A stretch of 49,478 bases of DNA from an uncultured Lentisphaerota bacterium (GCA_903912445.1 CAIWHP010000029.1:1-49478), one strand, 5' to 3'. Positions 34,420-42,418 are shown, counted from the stretch's first letter. Notes: generated by a model not told the origin, from the letters alone. Translations and numbers: made by a program.

Positions 34420-34443
34420 GTTACCTTTCGCGGTAATCGTAAC
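34420..34443 (-). promoter_or_regulatory. Candidate NikR operator
   Basis: GTTACC-N6-GGTAAT forms an inverted repeat (34420-34437) followed by a further GTAAC half-site (34439-34443), directly upstream of nikR. It differs from the enterobacterial GTATGA-N16-TCATAC box, but the position and symmetry suggest autoregulation. Confidence 0.5.
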
Positions 34444-34587
34444 ATTTATCCCGCCGGCGTCAAGCGCGGACAAGGAAACAGCGACCTCTGGTGTCGGTTG
34501 ACTTCTGATGGTGCGCCCTAGGGTCCTGCGCAGGGGACCCAACGGAGAAGCACGGGGTAAACAAATGCTGAGGCTTACTTGATACTA

Positions 34588-34616
34588 TTGACTTACTTTT
34601 TCAACCAGGTTACACT
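34588..34616 (+). promoter_or_regulatory. Sigma-70-type promoter of vapBC
   Basis: TTGACT (34588-34593), 17-base spacer, TACACT (34611-34616). Transcription would begin at about the first ATG of vapB, so the transcript may be leaderless. Confidence 0.55.
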
Positions 34617-34622
34617 TCCGCT

Positions 34623-34910
34623 ATGAAAGCAATTATGGCATATGACACGGTGAGTTTTTCGGTCAAGGGTCAGGTCGTCATCCCGCGCCATCTCCGCCGG
34701 GAGTTTGAGATTCAGGAGGGTACGCGCGCGCTGGTGCAGTCCACGCCGCAGGGCATCCTGATCAAACCTGTGACGAAGTTGTCCATCGCCCGCCTGCATG
34801 GCATCCTTAAGCGCAAGCCCAGCGAAAAACCTTTCGCCGAAGAATGGGCCGAGCATAAACGGCAGGAAAAGTTACTAGAGGAGGCCGCCTATGTCCGCCA
34901 TCGTACTTGA
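34623..34910 (+). CDS. VapB-type antitoxin, AbrB/MazE fold
   Basis: 95 residues. The swapped-hairpin DNA-binding domain is VSFSVKGQVVIPRHLRREFEIQEGTRALV, then a charged C-terminal tail that would wrap the toxin. A second ATG at 34635 (MAYDTV) is an equally good start. It overlaps the PIN toxin gene by 20 bases, the normal arrangement for an autoregulated toxin-antitoxin pair. Confidence 0.88.
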   Translation: MKAIMAYDTVSFSVKGQVVIPRHLRREFEIQEGTRALVQSTPQGILIKPVTKLSIARLHGILKRKPSEKPFAEEWAEHKRQEKLLEEAAYVRHRT

Positions 34911-35295
34911 TAGCTACGCCCTGCTCGCGCTGCTCCGCGGCGAGGCAGGAGCCGATCAGGTTCAGCAACTGCTGGAAAAGGCCGCGCTCCGGCACACGCC
35001 CGTCCACATGACCGAGGTTAACTTCGCCGAAGTCCAATACATCATCCGGCGCAAGGATGGCGACGGTTCCTGGCGCATGATCGCCGACGAACTGGTGGCC
35101 ACGCCTATCGAATTCCATCCAGTGGGTCGCGCGCTGGCCGACCTGGCTGCAGACTTCAAGGCGCGCCACAGCTTAAGCCTTGCCGATGCCTGCGCCGCTG
35201 CACTCGCCAAACTGAAAAAAGCCGACATTGTCACCGGCGACCCTGAGTTCAGAGCGCTTGAACAAGAAATTAAAATTCAATGGCTTCGGAATTAA
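34891..35295 (+). CDS. VapC-type PIN-domain toxin
   Basis: 134 residues. PIN ribonuclease with first catalytic Asp in MSAIVLDSYALLALL (D7), acidic residues in TEVNFAEVQ and LSLADACAAALA, and the late DIVTGDPEF. VapC toxins cut RNA such as initiator tRNA or rRNA loops when the antitoxin is lost. AGAGGAGG upstream of the ATG gives a strong ribosome site inside the antitoxin gene. Confidence 0.92.
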   Translation: MSAIVLDSYALLALLRGEAGADQVQQLLEKAALRHTPVHMTEVNFAEVQYIIRRKDGDGSWRMIADELVATPIEFHPVGRALADLAADFKARHSLSLADACAAALAKLKKADIVTGDPEFRALEQEIKIQWLRN

Positions 35296-35299
35296 TCAT

Positions 35300-35989
35300 A
35301 TGACACTTGACGCTGAAACGCCCCAGTTTAAGCCGGAAATCTATAATCGCATTGCGTTAAACGAACTTGTTGTTTACGCGGTTTATTATCTTTCGCAGAC
35401 TAGAAAGGAAATCAGCGCTGAAGATATTGTTGCCGCTTGCTTTAATCTTTTCCCTGAGCGATTCCAATTACGAGGTTATCCTCATTGGCCTGACTCCACA
35501 GTTGTTAACAAGCGTTGGATTGATTGCCGGGACAAAGGATATTTACAAGGAAGTACTGCTGCCGGATTTTCCTTAACTCCGAAAGGCTTAGAGCTTGCAG
35601 AGAAGGCCGCCGAACACATTACAGGCAAGAGACCGCATTTTGGGAAACAGACAGGACTCAAGGTCGGCGTCGAACTCAGAACGCGTGCGGGTCGATTTGT
35701 GCAGGCGATTGAAAATTCAGATGCATTCCGCCTCTTTTTAGAACAAGGCGAAGCGGCAAGAATTCAGGAGTTCGATTTTAGAAACATGCTGCTATGCACT
35801 ATGGAGAGCTCGCCAGGGACCCTGCGCAACAATCTAGATCAATTCGAGCAGCACGCGGCGCTCTACAAGCGCACTGACCAGTTGCTTTTTTTACAGTTTT
35901 GCCGAAAACGTTTTGCGAACTTGCTTAGCGACATTACAAGTGTTGATTCAAAGTACCGAGGGGGGATGCTAAAGCAAAAAGTCAAGTGA
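35300..35989 (+). CDS. Unknown protein with winged-helix-like N-terminus, partner of GHKL ATPase
   Basis: 229 residues from the ATG at 35300, five bases after vapC. The first ~110 residues look like a winged-helix domain (ALNELVVYAVYYLSQTRKEIS, then RGYPHWPDSTVVNKRWIDC and GFSLTPKGLELAEKAAEH). The rest is helical and charged with no motif I recognise. Base composition falls clearly below that of the surrounding genes and the codon use is AT-rich, as in the next gene. Seven bases separate them, so the pair is one transcriptional unit, probably acquired by transfer. Confidence 0.7.
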   Translation: MTLDAETPQFKPEIYNRIALNELVVYAVYYLSQTRKEISAEDIVAACFNLFPERFQLRGYPHWPDSTVVNKRWIDCRDKGYLQGSTAAGFSLTPKGLELAEKAAEHITGKRPHFGKQTGLKVGVELRTRAGRFVQAIENSDAFRLFLEQGEAARIQEFDFRNMLLCTMESSPGTLRNNLDQFEQHAALYKRTDQLLFLQFCRKRFANLLSDITSVDSKYRGGMLKQKVK

Positions 35990-35996
35990 GGGCCAT

Positions 35997-37991
35997 ATGA
36001 AAATTGAGGTAACAAGAAAGCTAGAATATGCGGATAGAGTTGCAATTCAACAGGCTGATCAAGCGATTCGTAAAGATGTAATCCGGGCACTTGTTGAATT
36101 AATAACAAACTGCAATGACAGCTACCATCGGATAGAAGATGCAGGCATCGAGACCTCTGGATTAATAATAGTCGAAGTTGAAAGGAAGGTGGCACAACCG
36201 TCCTTGATACGGGTTATCGACAATGCAGAGGGAATGACACCAGATGATTTAGATCTCAAGGTTGGGCGGTACGGTGAGGCGACGAGTGGCTTTCGTGAAG
36301 GGCGTTCGGTGCGGGGGTTGTGGGGGCGAGGGCTAAAAGATTCTTTCTTTGGACTTGGCCATGGGAGTGTGAGTTCCGTACGTGATGGGAAGTTCAGCCG
36401 CTGCACGTTAAAGGTAATCAACGGAAAACCCACTTACCAAAGGGAAAAAAGCCTGCGCGCATCACGGGCGATAAAAAACCAATTTGAGCTCTCGTTTGGC
36501 GTCGGAACCAGCATGGAGATTGTTGTTGCGCGCGAGGACATTCGTATACCGCAATTCGACACGCTGCGACGAAACCTAGAACGTCATTTTGAATTACGAG
36601 CCGTGATGAATAATCGCAAGCGGACTGTTCTGCTGAGGGATATCGATGGGCGCGGGAAGATGCGTAACGAAGTGCAGCTAACTCACAAGCCACCCATCGG
36701 CAAGCAGGTCTTGGACACAACATTTGAAATCCCGGGATTTATGGCGGCGGGGCATTTGCAAGTCTTCCGGGCCGACGAACCACTTTCAACTCCTGCCGAG
36801 GAAGGGGACTATGCTGACGGTGGTATTTTGGTTGTCAGCAGAGGCGTCGTGCTCTCTCTGACATTATTCAAATTTGAGCACAACGAACATGCTAGCCGAT
36901 TTTATGGTTCCATCAATTGCGACTATCTGCACGAATTATTGAGTTCAGACGACAGTGTGCTCACCGCGACCCGCGACGGTTTAAACTGGCGTCATCCTTT
37001 TGCAAGGATTCTTAAGAGCATCATTGAGGCGCACCTCGACCCCTTGGTGGATGAAGAGCGGAAGCGAGCACAGACAGAACAAGGGGGGAAAACAAACAAA
37101 AAACTTCGGCAGCGTTTATGTAACGTGCTTGAGGAATTGAATTCAATCGCCAAGGCGGAGTTGAGTAAGCTTTCAGGCTTTGGTGATGGGGATGAACCAA
37201 GTGGCAAGAAACTACCAGTTCTTCCTGCCGGCGGATTTGGATTTATCCCCCCTTATGCTCTGATTCAAACGGGGAAGACAGTCGCACTCATCTTGCGCGC
37301 GGCAATTCCAGATAAAGCTGAAGTCGGCTGCCTCGTGAATATTGAGTCGGATAATCCAGAAATTATGGTGCTAACGCCACAGGTCAGAATCGATGCACGA
37401 GAAGATAACAAGGAGATCGGCGAGGCCAAAGTCGAATTGGAGGGACGGCAAGTCGGAGCGGAAGCGATAATCACCGCAAATCTAAATAACCTCAAGGCCG
37501 AAGCTTTGGTTAAAGTTATTTCAAAACGCGAGCCTCCGACCACGCCAACTCAGAAAAGGGAACATGGAGGTCTCTTCCATGATTTTAGGTTTGATCCAGC
37601 CGATGATCCTCGGCAACGCGTTAGATTTGATCGAGCCAATTCTGATATTGTTATTGCAACACGTGCGCCGTCTGTTGCCACCTATCTGAGCGAGCATGGT
37701 GACGGGTACGACACCCCTCAGGGGCAGGTATTACTCGCAGAACTTGTTACGGAAGCGGTGTGTTCAGAAATTGCGCGCCGCGGGGTGGAGGGAGGGATTT
37801 TTCTGGCAGTTGGCGGCGCGGAAGCTGATGCAATTCGGCGCGAGCAAATCAATCTTCAAAATAAATACGCACATATCATACATGCAGCATTGGTCGATCC
37901 TGAGTATCGACGGAACAGCAGAGGGCAAAAGCCTCGGAATGGCAGACCATCGCGTACGGAATTGCTCACAAATGCGGTTATCGCAGTATAA
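35997..37991 (+). CDS. Large GHKL (Hsp90-like) ATPase, candidate defence protein
   Basis: 664 residues. The N-terminal ATPase shows the GHKL boxes: ALVELITNCNDSY (E34, N38), RVIDNAEGM (D75, G79) and the lid VRGLWGRGLKDSFFGLGHG. It is followed by a transducer-like region, a middle part (about 420-510) that looks like a bacterial Ig-like sandwich (LVNIESDNPEIM..., ...NNLKAEALVKVIS) and a C-terminal helical region. It is not HtpG, MutL, gyrase or a histidine kinase by domain order. MORC/paraMORC-type ATPases in restriction and anti-phage islands are the closest idea. Low GC and vapBC next door support a mobile defence context. Confidence 0.75.
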   Translation: MKIEVTRKLEYADRVAIQQADQAIRKDVIRALVELITNCNDSYHRIEDAGIETSGLIIVEVERKVAQPSLIRVIDNAEGMTPDDLDLKVGRYGEATSGFREGRSVRGLWGRGLKDSFFGLGHGSVSSVRDGKFSRCTLKVINGKPTYQREKSLRASRAIKNQFELSFGVGTSMEIVVAREDIRIPQFDTLRRNLERHFELRAVMNNRKRTVLLRDIDGRGKMRNEVQLTHKPPIGKQVLDTTFEIPGFMAAGHLQVFRADEPLSTPAEEGDYADGGILVVSRGVVLSLTLFKFEHNEHASRFYGSINCDYLHELLSSDDSVLTATRDGLNWRHPFARILKSIIEAHLDPLVDEERKRAQTEQGGKTNKKLRQRLCNVLEELNSIAKAELSKLSGFGDGDEPSGKKLPVLPAGGFGFIPPYALIQTGKTVALILRAAIPDKAEVGCLVNIESDNPEIMVLTPQVRIDAREDNKEIGEAKVELEGRQVGAEAIITANLNNLKAEALVKVISKREPPTTPTQKREHGGLFHDFRFDPADDPRQRVRFDRANSDIVIATRAPSVATYLSEHGDGYDTPQGQVLLAELVTEAVCSEIARRGVEGGIFLAVGGAEADAIRREQINLQNKYAHIIHAALVDPEYRRNSRGQKPRNGRPSRTELLTNAVIAV

Positions 37992-38030
37992 GCTATCCCT
38001 CCATCGTTTAAATTGGTGTCGGGCACGCAC

Positions 38031-38058
38031 TTGACGTTTGTGCATTCAGGGCTAAACT
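38031..38058 (+). promoter_or_regulatory. Sigma-70-type promoter of the Cys-rich protein gene
   Basis: TTGACG (38031-38036), 16-base spacer, TAAACT (38053-38058). Transcription would start near 38065, giving a 25-base leader with AAAGGAG ahead of the ATG. Confidence 0.6.
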
Positions 38059-38089
38059 GCACCTGTTCTGACTTGAAAGGAGAACACAG

Positions 38090-38434
38090 ATGATGAAAAA
38101 GTTGATCGTTGGCATGTTGGTGGCGATGGTGGTCGCGGCCACGGGTGTGACCCGCGCGAACTGCGGCAGTTGCGAGGCGAAGGCCGAAGGCGCCAAGATG
38201 GCGTGCCCCTGCAAGTGCGTTCAGGGCATCACCCTGACCGACGAGCAGAAGGCCAAGGTGGACGCCATGCAGGCCAAGTGCAAGGACGGCTGTCCGGCCG
38301 GCTGCTGCAAAGCCTGCGCCGCGGCGATGAAAGAAATGCTCACGTCGGAGCAGCAGAAGCAGTGGCAGGGAAACATGGCCGCCTGCAAGAAGGCCAAAGG
38401 CTGCTGCCCTGCCCCGAAGGCAGAAGCGAAGTAG
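38090..38434 (+). CDS. Small Cys-rich exported protein
   Basis: 114 residues. Signal peptide MMKKLIVGMLVAMVVAATGVTRA, then a mature part of about 90 residues with 14 Cys residues in clusters (NCGSCE, CPCKC, CKDGCPAGCCKAC, GCC) and many Lys/Ala. The spacing suggests a metal-binding or disulfide-rich periplasmic protein. I recognise no family. It has its own promoter and a strong terminator, so it is monocistronic. AAAGGAG precedes the start. Confidence 0.8.
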   Translation: MMKKLIVGMLVAMVVAATGVTRANCGSCEAKAEGAKMACPCKCVQGITLTDEQKAKVDAMQAKCKDGCPAGCCKACAAAMKEMLTSEQQKQWQGNMAACKKAKGCCPAPKAEAK

Positions 38435-38456
38435 TCAGCGCTACCCGAAGCGCTGA

Positions 38457-38493
38457 ACGGCGGCAGGCTCCGGCCTGCCGCCGTTTCTTTTTT
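38457..38493 (+). terminator. Rho-independent terminator
   Basis: A perfect 12-base-pair stem ACGGCGGCAGGC (38457-38468) / GCCTGCCGCCGT (38473-38484) with a TCCG loop and a T-rich tail of about ten bases. Ends the Cys-rich gene. Confidence 0.9.
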
Positions 38494-38540
38494 CCAAGGG
38501 CCGGAAAAACGCACCGCCGACCTGTCCAAGCCCTGGAAAC
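38490..38540. repeat. Dispersed palindrome, pair between convergent genes
   Basis: TTTTCCAAGGGCCGGAAAA at 38490-38508 and GTCCAAGCCCTGGAAAC at 38524-38540, centres about 33 nt apart. The first shares its T-run with the terminator; the second ends just before the tyrS stop. Confidence 0.7.
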
Positions 38541-38541
38541 G

Positions 38542-39753
38542 TCAGCTGCGCCGGATCCGGACGAAGCCGCGCTTGCCGCAGCGCAGCACGGCGCCATCCG
38601 CCGGCTCGACCTGCGCGCGGGTGTCGCCGCACTTCGCGCCGGCGAGCTCCACCGCGCCCTGCTGCACGAGCCGTTTCGCCTCGCCGTTGGACTCGGCAAG
38701 TCCGGCCTTCACAATCAGCGCGATCAGGCCGATCTTGCCGTCGGGCAGATCGGTGCTCTGAAGGCATAGATCCGGGATATCGGTTGGGATCTGGTGCGCG
38801 GAGAAAACGCGCGCGAATTCGGCGGAGGCCTCGGCCCCGGCGGCTTCGTCGCAGAACTTGGCGACGACCTGCCGGGCCAGCTCATCCTTGACCTCGCGCG
38901 GGTGCCGCGCGCCGGCCTGCACCGCCTGGCGCAGCGCGGCGATCTCCGGCTCCGGCCGGCACAGCACGAGCGCAAAATAGCGCCACATCAGCTCGTCGCT
39001 GACGCTCATCGTCTTGCCAAAGATGTCCTTCGGCGTCTCGTTGACGCCGATGTAGTTGCCCAGGCTCTTGGACATCTTGTGGACGCCGTCGAGGCCCTCG
39101 AGCAGCGGCAGCGTCATGACCACCTGCGGCTCCTGGCCGAAGACCTTCTGCAGCTCGCGGCCGAGCAGCAGGTTGAACAGCTGGTCGGTGCCGCCGAGCT
39201 CGACGTCGGCGCGGACCATCACGGAGTCGTAGGCCTGGATCAGCGGGTAGAGGAACTCGACGAGCGAGATGGGCTGCTGCGCGCCGTAGCGCTTGGAAAA
39301 ATCCTCGCGCGCCAGCAGCTGCGCCACGGTGACGTGCGCGGAGAGGCGGATGACCTCCTCGAACTTCATCGGCGCGAACCACTCGGAGTTGAAGCGGACC
39401 TCGGTGCGCGCGGGATCGAGCACCTTGAACACCTGCTGCTGATAGCTCTGCGCATTGGCCGCCACCTGGGCGCGGTCGAGCGGCTTGCGCGTCTGCGAGC
39501 GGCCGGAGGGGTCGCCGATCATGCCGGTGAAGTCGCCGATGATGAACACCACCGTGTGCCCCGCGTCCTGGAACTCGCGCAGCTTGTTCAGGCCGACGAC
39601 GTGGCCGAGGTGGATGTCCGGCGCGGAGGGGTCGGCGCCGTACTTGATGCGCAGCGGCCGCGCCTGCTTGAGCTTGGCCTCGAGTTCCACGCGCGAGACC
39701 AGGTCCACCGCGCGCGCCGTCAGCCGTTCCAGCGTCTGTTCCATGGGATTCAT
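38542..39753 (-). CDS. tyrS: Tyrosyl-tRNA synthetase
   Basis: 403 residues. Class I synthetase with the HIGH-type motif HLGH (48-51), KMSKS (226-230) and a C-terminal S4 RNA-binding domain (GLIALIVKAGLAESNGEAKRLVQQGAVEL). The form KYGADPSAPDIHLGH is that of the TyrS type 2 group. It charges tRNA-Tyr. Second ATG at residue 4 is a possible start. A TATAAC eight bases upstream suggests a leaderless mRNA. Confidence 0.96.
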   Translation of the reverse strand: MNPMEQTLERLTARAVDLVSRVELEAKLKQARPLRIKYGADPSAPDIHLGHVVGLNKLREFQDAGHTVVFIIGDFTGMIGDPSGRSQTRKPLDRAQVAANAQSYQQQVFKVLDPARTEVRFNSEWFAPMKFEEVIRLSAHVTVAQLLAREDFSKRYGAQQPISLVEFLYPLIQAYDSVMVRADVELGGTDQLFNLLLGRELQKVFGQEPQVVMTLPLLEGLDGVHKMSKSLGNYIGVNETPKDIFGKTMSVSDELMWRYFALVLCRPEPEIAALRQAVQAGARHPREVKDELARQVVAKFCDEAAGAEASAEFARVFSAHQIPTDIPDLCLQSTDLPDGKIGLIALIVKAGLAESNGEAKRLVQQGAVELAGAKCGDTRAQVEPADGAVLRCGKRGFVRIRRS

Positions 39754-39761
39754 CGCGGCGG

Positions 39762-39767
39762 GTTATA
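39762..39767 (-). promoter_or_regulatory. Candidate -10 box of tyrS
   Basis: TATAAC on the minus strand, eight bases before the tyrS ATG; no room for a Shine-Dalgarno. Confidence 0.45.
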
Positions 39768-39868
39768 GCCCAGCGGACCGGACCGGGCAAGCCCGGCCTG
39801 TTCAGCGCGATTGACACGGTGGCGGAAGCGGCTATATTCCACACCCGTTAGCGCAAGGTCAGCCACAG

Positions 39869-40084
39869 ATGAATCCGAACGGTTGTCAACTGGTCAAACC
39901 GCAGGGCGTCGAAGCGTGGGTGAAAAACTCCCGGCTGGTCTCGCATCGGCAGGCGATCAAGCACGAGATCGAGCTGCACAAGTGGTACGAAAGCGAGCGC
40001 GCCGGCTATGACATCGGCTGGGATCTCGCCGCGGCCTCGTGGCAGCTGCGCTTCGGGCACCTGCCCAAGGAAACACCCCCGTGA
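39869..40084 (+). CDS. Small conserved-looking protein upstream of a metallopeptidase
   Basis: 71 residues, soluble and rich in charged and aromatic residues (AIKHEIELHKWYESERAGYDIGWDLAAASWQLRF). No signal peptide. I do not recognise a family, but a stop-start overlap (GTGA) with the next gene, and sense-strand composition without interruption, support a real gene. Function unknown. Confidence 0.6.
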   Translation: MNPNGCQLVKPQGVEAWVKNSRLVSHRQAIKHEIELHKWYESERAGYDIGWDLAAASWQLRFGHLPKETPP

Positions 40085-41016
40085 CGCGGGCCGGCCACCT
40101 CGCCGCCGCCGCGGCCCTGCTGCTGGTTTTTCCCGCATCCGCCGTGCTCCCGACCGCTCCCGCGCGCGCCGCCGCCACCAACGCGGCCCCGCGTGCCGCC
40201 CTCACCAACGCGCCGGTCAGCTGGACCGAGGTCAAGGCCGAGGAGCTGGACCAGCGCGGCCTGCTGCCGACCGGCAAGCGCCTGCTGGAGGAAGAGGGCG
40301 ACAAGTGGAAACACGCGCAGACCGCGCACTTCGCCATGCACTTCGCGGCGAGCGAGGGCACCAACTTTGCGTGGAAGGTGGCGGTGCAGTCGGAATTTTT
40401 CTACCGCTATATTTCCCAGGAGCTCGGCGGCGCGCAGGACCGCTACCCCTACCACTCGCATATTTTCACCTTCCGCAACGAGACGCGCTGGAAGAAATTT
40501 CTCAAGACGCAGCCCGACGTGAGCAAGTGGAGCTACTCGTTCGCGCAGGGCCTGTGCATGTTCCTGCAGCAGGCCGAGACCACCAAGAAGCAGTCCGACG
40601 TCCTCGCGCACGAGATGACGCACCTGATGGTGAACCATTTCATCGAGGGCCGCCCGCCGCTCTGGCTCAACGAGGGCGTGGCGGAATACTACGGCGAATT
40701 CGGGCTGTCGGAGTTTCGCGGCCTCAAGCGCCACCCTGGCAGCGTCTTCAAGAGCGGCGGGCTGCGCGAGGCGATGACGCTGGAGCGGCTCTTCGCCATC
40801 GCCAAGTACCCCGGCGACGAGAAGGAAGTCCACAAGCTCTACGCCACCTCCAAATATTTTGTCGGCTTCCTGATGGTCAAGAAACCGCGCGAGAAATTCC
40901 CCGGCTTTCTCGCGGACGTGGCCGGGGGCATGGCGGAGGTCGCGGCGCTGCAGAAGCATTATGACTTCCCCGACCTGGCCACCGTACAGAAGGAATTCAC
41001 CCGTTTTTATCGCTGA
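40081..41016 (+). CDS. Secreted gluzincin-type metallopeptidase (MA-like)
   Basis: 311 residues from a GTG start at 40081 that overlaps the upstream stop and begins a clear signal peptide (MTRAGHLAAAAALLLVFPASAV). The zinc motif is HEMTHLMVNHF followed by the third-ligand helix LWLNEGVAEYYGEF, as in DUF1570/peptidase MA families. It would act in the periplasm or outside. An ATG at 40039 in the same frame would destroy the signal peptide, so it is rejected. Substrate unknown. Confidence 0.8.
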   Translation: MTRAGHLAAAAALLLVFPASAVLPTAPARAAATNAAPRAALTNAPVSWTEVKAEELDQRGLLPTGKRLLEEEGDKWKHAQTAHFAMHFAASEGTNFAWKVAVQSEFFYRYISQELGGAQDRYPYHSHIFTFRNETRWKKFLKTQPDVSKWSYSFAQGLCMFLQQAETTKKQSDVLAHEMTHLMVNHFIEGRPPLWLNEGVAEYYGEFGLSEFRGLKRHPGSVFKSGGLREAMTLERLFAIAKYPGDEKEVHKLYATSKYFVGFLMVKKPREKFPGFLADVAGGMAEVAALQKHYDFPDLATVQKEFTRFYR

Positions 41017-41073
41017 GCCGCGCGGGCGTTGACCCGCGCGGCCTCGCGTGCTAGTGTCCGCGCGCATCTTTTT

Positions 41074-41150
41074 CGGGGCGTAGCGCAGTCTGGTAGCGCG
41101 TTTGCTTGGGGTGCAAAAGGTCAGGAGTTCAAATCTCCTCGCCCCGACCA
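41074..41150 (+). tRNA. tRNA-Pro (anticodon GGG), CCA encoded
   Basis: Acceptor stem CGGGGCG (41074-41080) pairs with CGCCCCG (41140-41146), then A and CCA. Anticodon stem TTTGC/GCAAA holds the loop TTGGGGT with GGG at 34-36. T arm AGGAG-TTCAAAT-CTCCT. All arms pair, 77 nt. Its 3' end borders the accessory region and could serve as an integration site. Confidence 0.95.
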
Positions 41151-41271
41151 ATCAAAACAGCACCACCGGCGCAGCGGCCTGCCCGTCTAGCCCGCGCCGG
41201 AAGATCCGTCCGTACACGCCTGCCACCGCGGCTCCCGCGCTCCAACCGGCAGCCCGCAGCAACACGTCACG

Positions 41272-41366
41272 TACTCTTTTGCGAGTAAAGATGGCGCTGG
41301 GTGGGGCCCTGCCCAACCCTCAGCCTCTAGCTACTCGGTACATTCCATTTATTTCAAACTAAATAC
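41272..41366 (+). promoter_or_regulatory. Conserved leader element, copy 1
   Basis: Dyad TACTC-N6-GAGTA at 41272-41287, then a purine-rich start, CCCAACCCTCAGCCTC, and a hairpin with GTA/TAC ends at 41338-41366. Precedes a secreted PEP-CTERM-like gene remnant. Confidence 0.6.
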
Positions 41367-41412
41367 TGTGTTGGGGTGCAGCGGGCAGGCGGTCAAAAAA
41401 GAAAAGCGGACG

Positions 41413-41699
41413 ATGTTGATGAAAAAAACGATCCTGATCATGACGGTGCTGCTGGCGACCGGGGCCGCGCAGGCGCAGTACACGGGCAGCACACCTTCTA
41501 CCTGGCGGATGCGGGCGGCGCACAGGACGGCGCGGCGCTGCTGAACAACGCCATCTTCGGCGTGCTGGGCAACGACATCGCGCTGACGCTCACGATGATC
41601 CCAGAGTCTGGTTCCCTGAGCTTGGGCGCCCAAGCCTTGGGCGGCGCCTACCTGCTGCGCCGCCGCGTCCAACGGAAAAAGAAACGCTGGAACGGCTGA
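41413..41699 (+). pseudogene. Frameshifted PEP-CTERM-like exported protein remnant
   Basis: The 5' part (ATG at 41413 or 41419) encodes the signal peptide MKKTILIMTVLLATGAAQAQ and stops at 41544. In another frame, from about 41490, follow HTFYLADAGGAQDGAALLNN and a C-terminal IPESGSLSLGAQALGG plus LLRRR tail, which is a PEP-CTERM sorting signal. The two halves are joined by a frame change near 41485, and the body is far shorter than typical PEP-CTERM proteins. The simplest reading is a decayed, internally deleted surface-protein gene of the same family as the one at the right edge of the window. Confidence 0.65.
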
Positions 41700-41725
41700 G
41701 CGGCGGCGGATTCTGCTCCGCGTGG

Positions 41726-41833
41726 CGCGGGTAGCCTGCCCGCGTGCCTATGGCCCCGGACATGGGCGGGACGCCCATGCCACGCAGCGGCCGGATTTCG
41801 TTGGGGTTAGGCGCGCCGGGTCGGAGACCCGGC
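41726..41833. repeat. Cluster of REP-like hairpins
   Basis: CGCGGG...CCCGCG (41726-41744), CATGGGCG-GGA-CGCCCATG (41761-41779) and GCCGGGTC-GGA-GACCCGGC (41815-41833). The second type recurs at 44490-44508. Hairpins with these core words are common in PVC-group genomes. Confidence 0.55.
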
Positions 41834-42031
41834 TACAGCGCGTGGAGCGGGCAACCTCTGTTGTAGGCCGCGTGACCCTGCGGCCGCCGGAGCCTGGCGG
41901 CGGAGGCGGCTCACATGGCGCCCCCTCCCGACCATGCCACGGCACAGCCGAGAGACCACCCGCCATAAAAATACTTAGCGTGCCACGAGCGTGCCATCCA
42001 CCATGATGCTGTGGCCACCTCCCCAAGGAAC

Positions 42032-42126
42032 TACTCTTTTTCGAGTAAAAAGGATTGTTGCAGGAACCCCTACCAACCCGCAGCCTCAGCCTCGACATTG
42101 CGTTTCGTTTGGTTCAGACAAAACGC
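42032..42126 (+). promoter_or_regulatory. Conserved leader element, copy 2
   Basis: Dyad TACTC-N6-GAGTA at 42032-42047, CTACCAACCCGCAGCCTC, and hairpin GCGTTT...AAACGC at 42100-42126 with an inner GTTT/AGAC pairing and a TTC loop. Lies upstream of the first Ig-like gene pair. Confidence 0.6.
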
Positions 42127-42146
42127 TGAGCCGGGGCGGCGCGGAG

Positions 42147-42410
42147 GGGACTCGCGCTGGTCTCGGGCCAACGGTCAGATGGGAAATGTCGGGTAACATC
42201 AAACAAAAGGGCAGATCATGCAGAAGCAAGCGGAGCAGGAAGTCAGTCATGCTAAGCGTGTAGCGCGGCGGGCTTTCATCAAGAAAGTAGCTGCGGGCGC
42301 GGTGTTGGCCGTGCCGGCCATTGAATCGCTCACCAAGTCCGATATTTTGGTGAAATCGGCGCTGGCCGCCACGGTGCAGACCTGGACGATCACCACCACC
42401 TTTAAGGAGA
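42147..42410 (+). repeat. Tandem duplication, unit 1
   Basis: About 265 bases nearly identical to 42921-43183, covering 70 bases upstream of the small exported ORF and almost all of that ORF. Confidence 0.85.
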
Positions 42411-42418
42411 TCCTTTAA
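42218..42418 (+). CDS. Small Tat-signal protein, first half of a split Ig-like protein (copy 1)
   Basis: 66 residues: a charged N-region, twin Arg (R17, R18) in ARRAFIKKVAAGAVLAVPA, a conserved IESLTKSDILVKSALA, and one predicted beta strand TWTITTTF. It stops with the series AAG GAG ATC CTT TAA C, which has the layout of the RF2 +1 frameshift site. The downstream ORF is in the +1 frame and would complete an Ig-like domain whose first strand is here. 60 of 66 residues match the copy at 42991. Start has AAAGGG upstream. Confidence 0.75.
   Translation: MQKQAEQEVSHAKRVARRAFIKKVAAGAVLAVPAIESLTKSDILVKSALAATVQTWTITTTFKEIL

Noticed and set aside
41748-42098. Minus-strand ORF of 116 residues in the REP-hairpin region
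   Set aside because: Crosses REP-like hairpins and a leader element; Pro/Gly/Arg-rich with no start signal.
42218-42418. RiPP precursor peptide with leader and core
   Set aside because: No modification enzyme or transporter is adjacent; the Tat-like signal and Ig-like continuation explain the sequence better.
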